Below are positions 8,760 through 17,898 of a stretch of 20,892 nucleotides of DNA, piece by piece (the first letter of the stretch is position 1; every line of letters begins with the position of its first letter). The stretch is from Blastocladiella britannica (lineage: Eukaryota; Blastocladiomycota; Blastocladiomycetes; Blastocladiales; Blastocladiaceae): positions 1 through 20,892 of the forward strand of contig MU624842.1 in the NCBI GenBank assembly GCA_025349905.2, in the 5' to 3' direction. The notes beneath the pieces are model-generated. The model was not told the origin of the DNA, did not search any database, and worked only from the letters and a program-made list of their open reading frames with translations. Position numbers and translations under genes: made by a program.

Positions 8760-11700
8760 TTACTCGTGCACGGGGTAGTTGACCACGGCCTCGGACGCTC
8801 CGTCCACGGCAAACAGCAGCTGCGTGGTGAGCTCGCCGAAATCGCCGTTCCACGCATTGAACCGCGCGTTTCCGCCGATCTGCAACATATCCTTCGCATC
8901 AGCAGAGTGCGGGTGCGGGTTCTTCGAGCCCGTCATCACCTCCAACACGCTCGACGTCACCGACGCGACCATCTCCTGCTCCGACAGACCGGCCAAACGG
9001 CGGATCCATCCGGCCTCGAACCGCAAGTTGCGCACCGACGCCAGTTCCTCCGGGTGCGCCGACAAAGCGAACGGCACCTTGTACTTTTTCAGCAGCGCGG
9101 CCACGTGCTGTGCGCCGCGGTACGCGTGCGGCGGTGACAGGCACCGGCGCGACGACCATTTCTGCGGAATGCACCGCGCCGGGTTGAGCAGCACGCTCAC
9201 GGTGCCGTTGAAGGCTGCCAGATCATCAATCACCAGGTGCGCTTCGGCCGCGCCCGCCAGTACCCACCGTTGCTGGTTTTTCGGGTCCACCGCGCGCTTG
9301 AGACGCAGGACGGGCGAAATCGAGTTGGCCGACTCGGTCTGAATCACGAGCGGAATGTAGCCCGCGCGGACGTGGTTGACGACCGCAATATCGTCGGCCG
9401 ACGGCGGCCCAGCAACGCCCTTGGCGGTGAAGTCTGGCGACGGAAGTGGGGCCGTGAGCCAGCTGCGCAGCGCCGCCACCTGGCCCGCAACGCTGCCCTT
9501 GATCGACCCGTCGCGCTTGGCGTCCTCGCCGATGCCCGTGTGCACCGCGGCAATCTCGCTCAAAATCAACGGTGTCGAGTGGTTGGTCGCAAACAGGGCC
9601 GACACCGACACTCCCACGGCATCGCCCGTGGTCTGGATGGCCGAAATACCCAACCCAACGCCCTGGTTGGCGGACGCCCGCTCCATGCGCCCGCCGGCCT
9701 GGATCCCGTCGCGCGCGTACACCAGCGGGAAGGGCGAGTCGGCCTTGGCGACGCCCGCGTGCGTCACGGGCTCCTGCGCAATCTCTTCCAGGCCCAGCAC
9801 TGTGTGCGCGGCCACGAGCGGCGGAGTGATGGTGCCGCCCTGCAGGTCGAGCGTCTGAACTGCGGCCACCGCGGACAGCGTGGTGGAATCGCACGAGTCG
9901 CCAATGCACGCGATCTTGCCGTTGGACAGACGCAGCTGCGTCGGGCCAGTGATGGTCTCCTTGCCCGTGACGATCTTGCCAATGTTGGTGATCACAATAT
10001 CGCCACCACTGTTGGCAGCGACAATGGCCTGGCGCGCGGGCACCGGGGTATTGGGCTCGGGCTTGAGATCGGTCGCCTCCTTGACGGTCTTTTCGAATGC
10101 CACGGCCCCATCAACAATCACGGTATCCGGAAGCGATCCGACCGTGAACGGGTTCGTGGGCCACAGGACCAAGTCCGCGTCTTTACCGACCTCGACCGAC
10201 CCAACGCGGTGGTCCAGGCCCAGCAACTTGGCGGGGGACGACGTCAAGGCGCGGAGCACTGACTGTTCCGGAAGGCCGTACTGGATCGCGCGGGCCGACT
10301 CGTGCACCAAGTACTGCGAGTGCAGGACCGGGTGGTCCGACTTGAACGCAAACGGCACGCCGGCCTTTTCCAGGATCTGCGCCGCGTACACGCTGGCCTC
10401 GTACGCCTCGCGCTTGTATCCCCAGTGGTCCGAGAAGATGGCCGCGCCGATCGGCGGACGACCTTCGGCGTTCCACCGCTGCAACGACGGCACAAGCTGG
10501 TGGATCGACAGCGCGTGGTGGAAGGCCGCAATCGACACGTTGTACTCGCGGGCAATGCGCATCTGGGTCTCGATATCGTGCACCTCATAACAGTGCCAGT
10601 TGAGCCTTTTATGTTTTTTTTTTTTTTTTTTTTGGGTGTTAGCTATTATCAAGGTGAAAATTGGAAGGAAAAGAACGCACTTGACCTGGCCACGCAGCAG
10701 CGCGACAACCTGCTCCAGATGCAGATCCTGGGGGAACCGGCCCTTGGGGTGCAAGTACCCGGCGGCCGCGTGCTTCTTCTTGTGCGACGTGGTATCAACA
10801 GCAGCATGCAAGCCCAGAGCGGGAACGATCCGGCACCACTCGTCCTGGGCGTCACGCAAGGCCGCGGCCTTGGCGTAGTTCTCGCGCAACAAGAACGCGT
10901 TGCCCATGCGCGTGAACGGGAACTGACCGCCGGCGCCGTAGACGCGCTTCGGGTTCTCGCCGCATGCCTGCTTGGCCCAGCGCCAGTACGGGCCGCCCGT
11001 CGAGTACACGGCGTCGGGGTCCGTCCGCGAAATGTTGGCGTTGACCAGCATGTCCTCGGCCGAGTTGGTGGCTTTTTGCGGGGTCTTGACTGCGAATGCC
11101 TTTGATTTTCCACTTTATTTAGATTCTTTATTGGATAAATGTAAAAGCAAAGAAAACGAGGTACCTCGCCACCCTGCAAGTTGGCCGAGCCGGGAAGAAC
11201 CAAGATCGTCGTGATCCCGCCCGACAGAATCAGCGGCAGCGCCGTGTCGTGCGGGTGGAAACTGTCGAACGACTGCATGTGCGGCAAGTTGGGGTTCCCG
11301 AAATCGTTGGTGTCGCTCGTGCCTTGGAGACTCGGGAACGAGTCGGTGCCGGCGTGCGAGTGCTATAATTTTATACCCATGATCAGTCCGGTTGGTCTCA
11401 AAAAATGTGAAAGATCATGCATACCATGTCCACGATCCCAGGCGTGAGAATCCGGCCCTTGGCATCAATTTCCTTGAGCTCGCCCGCGGCCGGGTGGTCG
11501 GGGGGCACCTCCAGGTCTTTACCGACCGCGTGAATCAGCCCATTGACCAGCAACACGTCCGTGTCCTCGTGCACGCCGCCCAGACCATCCCAGACGGTCG
11601 CATGGCGTACCACGATTGCCTGCCCGTTGCTAGCGTCGCGGTTGTTGGTGCGCTTGGCCCGGGACGCAAACTTGGCGTCGGTTGGGGGGACACGGGACGC

Positions 11701-12197
11701 GCACTGCGCGACACCGTACGCGAGCTCCGACTCGGACAGGAGCGCCGCTTGAGTGCCTGAGAGCGCGGCCGTCAGCGTCTCTTTGGCATCACGGCCGCTG
11801 TTGCCACCGCTAAACAGATCGCCGAGGCCGGGGAACCCGTGGTCCGATGAGGTGGCAGACGCCATGGAAGCTTGATCGGTGGAAGAGGTGCGGACACGGG
11901 CCATGCCGGCGATCGTGGTCACCAGCAGCGCCGACGTCACGGCCGTGGCCACCAGGGCCGACAGGACCGCCACCCGACGTGTCGACTTGCGCGACTTGGC
12001 GAACCGGCGGCCGGAAAAGAGAGCGGCCGACTCGGAGTCGTCGCTCTCGGACGACCCAGTGCGAACTATCATGGTATCTTGTGAGCAATACGAATGAATG
12101 AAATGAATGGGTTAAGGGTTGAGGACGACGTACCACCGGAGGCCTTGGGCGGCGATCCGCCGCGGCGCTTGATCGGGGCAGAGCCCGGGTAGTCCAT
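8760..12197 (-). CDS. Membrane-anchored tandem amidohydrolase ('CE9-like' fungal family)
   Basis: Exons (transcript order): 12197-12134, 12077-11425, 11362-11165, 11099-10681, 10605-8760 (TAA); 1059 aa. The first exon has just 21 codons plus one base (starts MDYPGSAPIKRR). A basic stretch then a single membrane segment (~57-79, VLSALVATAVTSALLV) suggests a type II membrane protein with its catalytic part outside the cytosol. The first amidohydrolase half has the metal-binding HxH (DMHSHAG, H240/H242), GGITT, a Lys-containing strand followed by HCYEV (~449), AAFHHAL, and SDHPVL (likely metal Asp), then NPFTVG. The second half repeats the fold's start (GKIACIGD, LDLQGGTITPPLVAAHTVLG) but lacks HxH and looks non-catalytic. 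This architecture matches fungal proteins often labelled 'carbohydrate esterase family 9'; the true substrate is unknown. Intron 4 (10606-10680) carries a 20-base A tract. It is convergent with the LRRC23-like gene and divergent from the RRM gene. Confidence 0.85.
10606..10680 (-). other. Amidohydrolase intron 4, stopless 3n intron with A20 tract
   Basis: Donor GTGCGT and acceptor AAAAG give a 75-bp intron whose removal joins ...RGQVK to LNWHCYEV, the family-like junction. Unspliced, it stays open in frame and would insert 25 residues, including a Lys run. The transcript strand has 20 consecutive A (10633-10614) just upstream of the acceptor, where a pyrimidine tract would be expected. Confidence 0.75.
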
Positions 12198-12515
12198 TGA
12201 GCGTGGTGTTGAGAGGTTAGCTTAACTATGGAGCTTGTGGGGTCAAGCTTGGTCGCTACTACAATTGAGCAGTTGGAAAGAGAGGGGAGCGAGCACAGAC
12301 TTTATACGCTCGGCACCTTGTCATGACGGTGGGTGGATCGGCTAATACCTTTAAAAAGGCATATAGTCAGGTGGGGCACGATGGCCGGTGCTTTTCCCGG
12401 TGCGATTTATTGCATGTTATTACTGAGATTTTCCCACTCAAAATTTGATGAATTCTTGCTCTTTCCAGGAATTTTTCACTCAAAAGAAGAAAAGAAGAAG
12501 AAAAAAATCAAAAGA
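12198..12515. promoter_or_regulatory. Divergent intergenic region, amidohydrolase / RRM gene
   Basis: This 318-bp gap holds both promoters. On the minus strand GTATAAA (12307-12301) lies about 104 bp above the amidohydrolase start. On the plus strand an A-rich TTTAAAAAGG (12350-12359) and ATATAG (12361-12366) are candidate core elements for the RRM gene, whose immediate leader is purine-rich (AAGAAGAAAA near 12484-12515). In-frame ATGs at 12381 and 12414 would lengthen the RRM protein, but the sequence there is AT-rich and lacks the coding bias, so I treat it as leader. No other gene is seen. Confidence 0.45.
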
Positions 12516-15500
12516 ATGAAGCGCTCGTTCCCCGCCCCCTCGTCGCCGGGCGATCTTCCTACCGGGCACGCAACCAAGCGGCTGCGTGGACCCGCCGGCG
12601 CCTACCCGCAGTACCACCACCCCCAGCAGCAGCAGCAGCACCAATACCAGTATCAGGCTCACCAGCAATATCAACAACCGCAGCAGTACCAGCAGTACCC
12701 GCAGTACCCGCTGGCACACCAAGCGCACACCCACCACCAACAGCAGCAGCAACAGCAACAACAACAGTACGGCCAGTACGCGTCCTATGCCGCCTACCCG
12801 CACTACCAGGCGGCGCACGCGGGCTACGCGCCGTCTGCCCAACCACCGACAGCTACTGCTGTTGCTGCTGTGACTGCCAGTCATTACCAACCGCAGCACC
12901 AACAACAGCAGCATGCGTACGCGTACGGTGCGATCGGAGCAGCCGGCGCTGGTGTGTCGTCGGCAGCGGCGACAACAGGCACAGGGGCGAGCGGCGGGTA
13001 TCACCACCCCCAACACCAGTCCCACCAGCAGCAGCACGAGTACTCGGCCAGTGGGTACGCTTCTTCGTCGACGTACTCTGGCGCCGCCGCACCCGCAGCA
13101 GCGACAACGTCATCGGCCATGATGCCATCAAGTGGACCGTTGCAGCAACGTACGCTCTGGCTCGGAAACGTGCCGCCGACCGTAGGCCTCGACATGGTCC
13201 TGGACCAGGTGCACGGCGGCGCGCTCGAGGTCGCGCGGCTCTTGCCGTCCAAGTCGTGCTGCTTCTTAACGTTCCTCAGCGGCACCGACGCCGCCGCGTT
13301 CGTGGCCGCGCACACCGCCCACCGCCACGGCGGCCACGGCGACAGCGACGGCCACGGCGGGGGTCGCCCGCTGATGATCAACGGGGTCGAAATCGTGGTC
13401 CGGTGGGGCAAGTCCGACCCGGTCCCCATCCCTCCACACCTGGCCATGGCGCTGAGTGCAGGCGCGTCACGCAACGTGTACTTGGCCGGAGTACCGCTAG
13501 GAACTTCGCCTCAGGACTTGGCGGCCGATTTGGGCCAGTATGGCGACATTGAGCACGTGCGCATCATGCCCCCGCGCGAGGGCCATAACGGCGCCATTGC
13601 GTTCGTGCATTTCACGTCGATTCATGCTGCGATTCTGTGCGTGCAGAACTTGGCGGCCGCTAACCAGCGGTATGCCGGACGCCGCATTTCGTACGGCAAG
13701 GACCGGTGCGCTGGGTACCCGCCGCAGCACCACCACCAGCACCAGCAGTCGTCGTTGTCGAGTCGCGATGGCGGCGGCCGAGGAGGTGGGGCTGTTGGGT
13801 CCGGTCATCGCCATTACCAGCCACAGCAGCAACAACAGCAGCAGCAGTACCAGCACTACCAGGGCGCTGCGTATGGGGCTGCGCCTACTTCCTCGTCCAC
13901 CACTGCTGCTGCTGCTGCCACGGGAAGTGCCGCCGCTTCCTCGGCCAGCGCCAGCGGTTCCGCGACGGCGCCAGCAATCGCATCCGCTGCTGCTGCGGAT
14001 ATTAACTCATACGCTGACTCGTATACTCCCCACACCGCCACCACCACCGCGCCACCTCGCCGCCGATCGGACGCGCCCACCAACAACAACAACCAAGGCC
14101 ACGGCCATGGCCACGACTTTGCGATCGTCGCAGACCCGACCTTTGCCATTTCCAACAACTTGACCTACTGGAGCCCCGAGACCAGTGCGCGGCTGAACCC
14201 CGACAACAACCGCACTGTGTACATTGGCGGTCTTGTTCCCGAAGCGATCCCCGAGGACGTGTGCAACGTGGTCCGGGCCGGGCTTGTGGAGCGCATTCAG
14301 TGGATGTTGCCGGCCAAACAGTGCTGCTTTGTGACGTTTGTGGACGCCCGCGCGGCCACGCTGTTTTTCCGGATCGCCATGGACCATGGGGTGCTCATTT
14401 CGGGGAAAAAGGTCAAGGTCGACTGGGGTCGGATGGCCAAACCGATGCGGGCCAGTGTCGCGGCCGCGGTCGAGAACGCGAACGCGTCACGGTGCGTGTA
14501 CGTTGGTGGCGCGGCGATGTTGATTGCGGCTGCACGCGGGAGTATTCCCAGCGCTGAGCTAATGTTGGATTCGGGTCCCACTGCTGCTGCGACTACTACC
14601 ACCTTCGCGGATGCTGCTGCGGACATGGCGACCAGGAGTGGTGATGGCCAAGATTCTCAAACACTACCCGATGCTGCCGAGCACCCGTGCGAGTCCCCAA
14701 CCGCCGCCGACGCGTCGCCGTCGTCATCCATGCCAGCCGCTGCTGCCACCGAGAGCGCCACCACCACCAATGGCTCTCAGCAACAGCAGCAACACCGGTC
14801 CCGCGCCGCGTCCGTCGGCCACCGCATCACCCGCCTAGTCGCCGACCAGCTGTACCCTGATTTCGCGGTCTTTGGCAACATCGAGAGCATCTCGGTGCTG
14901 CACGAGAAGGGCATTGCGTTCATTCACTACATGGACATGCGCGGGGCCATGCGCGCGGTCGAGGAGGCTACCCCGGCACTGCACGCAAAGTACGGCAACG
15001 CGTCGGCCGACGTGCCCATGTCCATGATCCGCGTCAACTACGGCCGCGACCGGTGCGCGGACCCGGTGCGGTTGACGCCCGGGAAACCGATCGGGGGCAA
15101 TATTCCGCGTAAGGAGACTGGTACTTTTTCATTTTTTTATGGTTGTTTTGGATTTGGACTGATTTTGATGATTTATAGGATCATACCGCCCGCTCATTGG
15201 CCACATTAGTCCCGCCATGTCTCGCCAGGAACCTACGCGACACGCGGCGGCGGCAGCAGCAGCAGCACCGGAGCACCCGCCATCGGGCGACGCGGCGGAC
15301 GATGTTTCGACTTTGCCGCAAACACTGGAAGAGAGCGACATGGACTTTACCGAGGTGCAGCCACTGGCCGACCCCATGGACGCGTATCATGCGGGTGACG
15401 ATCACGGCGACGAAACGCCGGCGGCCGCAGTGACAACGACAGGTCCGCCGTCGGTGGTGATTGGGTTACCGAAACGGCCCGAGGTGATCAAGAAGGGCGG

Positions 15501-15648
15501 GGCTCTTGCCACCACTGTGTCGGTACCTGTGACGGAAAACGTGACGACGGAGATTGAAGCGGACGGTGCAGCAGCAGCGACGTGGGACGAGGATCCGGCT
15601 GCGGGCGTGCGCGAGGACGCCATGGACGAGGATGGCGCGGTGGTCTGA
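12516..15648 (+). CDS. MRN1: Four-RRM RNA-binding protein of the Mrn1/Nrd1 type
   Basis: Exons: 12516-15120 and 15179-15648 (TGA); 1024 aa. S. pombe Nrd1 and S. cerevisiae Mrn1 bind mRNAs and tune differentiation, cytokinesis and stress responses; this gene is unrelated to S. cerevisiae NRD1. RRM1 (~212-293, RTLWLGNVPP ... VRWGKS), RRM2 (~319-395, RNVYLAGVP ... ISYGKDRCAGYPP) and RRM3 (~565-640, RTVYIGGLVP ... VKVDWGRMAKP) are clear. RRM4 starts at ~656 (RCVYVGGA) but continues only at ~760-855 (FGNIESISVL, IAFIHYMD, IRVNYGRDRCADP), so a low-complexity insert of about 90-100 residues splits it. The N-terminal ~210 residues and the RRM2-RRM3 linker are rich in Gln, Tyr, Ala, Ser, including Q10 at 12738-12767; the C-terminus is acidic. 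The start was placed at MKRSFPAP because coding bias begins there. Symbol follows the yeast family and is tentative. Confidence 0.85.
12600..12770 (+). repeat. CAG/CAA-rich polyglutamine-coding tract
   Basis: This stretch codes alternating Gln, Tyr, His and Pro in the RRM gene, with the longest pure run being ten Gln codons at 12738-12767 using mixed CAG and CAA. Mixed codons suggest selection for the amino acid rather than simple recent slippage. Similar Gln-rich coding patches recur near 13735 and 13820-13850. Confidence 0.8.
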
Positions 15649-15794
15649 AGTCTTTTTTCCCCCCTTTACTTTTTTTTTTGGCCGTTTTCTTTCGAAACAG
15701 TTTTTTTCCTTTTACATTTTTGCCGCTCCACTTTTGCTTGCCCTTTGGCGGATCGCGTGTACATTACCCAACCAAACAAAATACATAGAAAAGC
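15649..15794. terminator. Convergent 3' region, RRM gene / TAH18
   Basis: The 146 bp between the two stop codons are T-rich on the plus strand (several T runs between 15650 and 15720), suitable for the 3' UTR of the RRM gene. On the minus strand TATGTA follows the TAH18 stop by ~15 nt, resembling yeast-type efficiency elements. No exact AATAAA is evident on either strand. Confidence 0.35.
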
Positions 15795-17851
15795 TTAGCT
15801 CCACGTTTCTTCCTGAAACCGTCGCTCCCGCCTCATCTGCTCCACGTACGCAATAGCCTGCTCGCGCGTCCACTTGGCGCCCGTCTGCACAATCGTGGTG
15901 AGCGTGTCCCTGATGTCCGCCGGCATTTGCTTTGAGCTCCCGCTCAAATACACCCAAGCGCCACGATGCACGACCAGATCAAACACCATTGGCGAGTCCT
16001 GCAGTATCAAGTGCTGCACGTACACTTTGGCCGGTTGGTCGCGCGAGTACGCGGTGCGGACCGTCAACTGCGATGCGGCTGCTTCTGGGTCCTTTCGATC
16101 AGAATGGCGTCGCATCACTGTCCACAAGTCGTCGGCAGTCTGCGACCGGCACCCAAAGTACAAGAACGTGGCGGGAGTTGATGACGCGCCATGGGTACCC
16201 AGCCGAGCATCGATCAGCGACATCATCGGCGCCACGCCGGTACCCGGCCCGACCAAAATCACGGGCGTCGCCGGGTCGGGCGGAAGCACGAATGTGCCGC
16301 GGTGGATGCGGACCGGAAGAGCCGTGCCGACGGGCAAGTCGCGGAGCCACGCAGTGGCAATACCCATCCGTGGCGCCGCCAGCCACGACGTCGAGTAGTC
16401 CACCATTGCGACCGCCAAATCAATTGTCGGAGGATCAGCCGATGGAGCACTGGCAATGCTGTACTGCCGTGGGGCCATATGTGGGAACAAGTCCATGGCG
16501 TAGTTGACCGGCACGCCGGAGACACTGAAAAAGTCGCGCACCACTTCCACGCAGTGTCGCCGTGGGCGCACGCAGTACGCGATCAAGTCGTCTTGGCCCG
16601 CGGCCGAATCAAACTCGACCAGCTTCTCGTGCTGCTGCGGGTCGGCGGCGAAATGACTCAGCAGGCGGAACAGGTACCTCCTTGGGGGCGAAAAGGGGGA
16701 CAGGAACCGGGCCAGCAACTGTCGCAATGTCGTGGTGCGGCCCAGAAGCGCTGCAGGGACCGCATAGTCTGGGTCGTTGGACTCGACGCGCACGGGCACG
16801 TCGGCGTGTGCGGTCCAGCCCATGACATCCAGCGCCTCGGTGATGCGGTCGGGTGGGGTTTCGGGCATCACCATCGCCACGTCTCCTGGCTGGTACGTGG
16901 TGCCGGCGGGGAGCGTGATGGAAATGTGGCGAACGTCCTGGAAATGGTCGGTCGCCGTCAGACGATCGTTGCGCGACAGCGTGCCCATCACTGCGTCGTC
17001 GCCGAGCCACCGGTGCGGGTCCGCTTCAAGATGGGGTTCATCAGAGGCCGGAACCAGGCGGTACCGCGGCGGAAGAAGCGTTTCCTCAGGCACAATCGTG
17101 AATCCGGGCGGTAACGGGAACTGTTGCATCAGGATCTGCCACAGGCCATTGAGCCAGGGGTCGAGGGTGCCGTCGATTCTTTTATGATTTTTTTTTCAAA
17201 GTTAACGAGCTGCAGTGGAATGACAAATCAAAAAGTACCCGAGATAATGCTGGTCGTCGGCCTCGCCCTTGGCAAAGATGGACGACGCGCCCAGTTGCTG
17301 CAGCCGCTTGTACAGCTTCTTTCCTGGGTGATTGAACCTTTTGCCAATTTGGTCAGTATGGTTGGCAGCAATTAGATAATGGAAAAACAACGCACTTGTC
17401 GTACGACGAGTCCCCCAGTGCAAATACGGTAAACTGCAGGTTGGCCAGGACCGTGCTCGAGTGGGCCTTGAGCAGCAAGAACCGCCAGAAGCTCTGTTTT
17501 TTTCCACCACCCTTTGTCAGTTTTGTCGTTTGCAAAAGACGGCAATAATGCATACTTTCATATTATCAGGCTCCTCGCCCTGGCCCATGGTCGAGCACAC
17601 AAATATGGCAGTGCCCGCAGTCAACAGTTTTCTCTGTATACCTGAAAGATGTCAATGCCAGTCGATCGGTAGCCAATGGAAACAAAGTAGACGATGCAAA
17701 CCCGGTCATAGTCGTCCATGGCGGCAATGTCCACGGAAAAGTGCCGCCGCTTGGCATCTCGCGCAATGCGCTCGGCCACGTCCTGGGCAGTGCCGGTCTG
17801 CGACCCGTACAGGATCGTCAGGCGGCGTGCGTTTGTCGTTATTGTCGTCAT
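15795..17851 (-). CDS. TAH18: NADPH-dependent diflavin oxidoreductase Tah18/NDOR1
   Basis: Exons (transcript order): 17851-17702, 17633-17556, 17493-17396, 17337-17239, 17178-15795 (TAA); 602 aa (human NDOR1 597). The enzyme passes electrons from NADPH through FAD and FMN to the Fe-S protein Dre2/CIAPIN1 in cytosolic Fe-S cluster assembly. FMN-binding flavodoxin domain: LYGSQTGTAQDVAERI (~14-29), FVCSTMGQGEEPDNM, ALGDSSYDKFN. FAD domain: RQYSIASAPS (~379-388). NADPH domain: GPGTGVAPMMS (~452), and the family's characteristic end RRFQEETWS. All four introns (68, 62, 58, 60 bp) restore the family alignment when removed; intron 1 is the least certain (donor GTTTGC). It shares a 47-bp divergent promoter with the XRCC3-type gene. 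Missing partner DRE2 is not in this window. Confidence 0.93.
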
Positions 17852-17898
17852 ATTTATGGTACCTCTATTCGAAAGGGATATAAAAAAATTGAATAAAA
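17852..17898. promoter_or_regulatory. 47-bp divergent promoter, TAH18 / XRCC3-type gene
   Basis: Only 47 bp lie between the two start codons, nearly all A/T. A TATAAAAAA element (about 17879-17887) sits ~12-20 bp before the XRCC3 ATG. Leaders must therefore be very short, or transcription must begin inside the opposite gene. Promoter status is inferred from position. Confidence 0.55.

Noticed and set aside
9237..10262. Plus-strand ORF of 341 aa
   Set aside because: Antisense shadow of the amidohydrolase last exon; Arg/His/Gly-rich with no family features.
12333..12515. N-terminal extension of the RRM protein from in-frame ATGs at 12381 or 12414
   Set aside because: Sequence is AT-rich, lacks GC3 bias and encodes a hydrophobic then Lys-run peptide unlike the family; kept as leader, although not excluded.
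12600..13860. Repeated CAG/CAA blocks as a tandem-repeat array or CRISPR-like element
   Set aside because: Repeats are codon-level polyQ in a well-supported coding frame, without spacers or palindromic units.
16191..17114. Plus-strand ORF of 307 aa
   Set aside because: Antisense shadow of TAH18 exon 5, whose frame carries the FAD and NADPH motifs.
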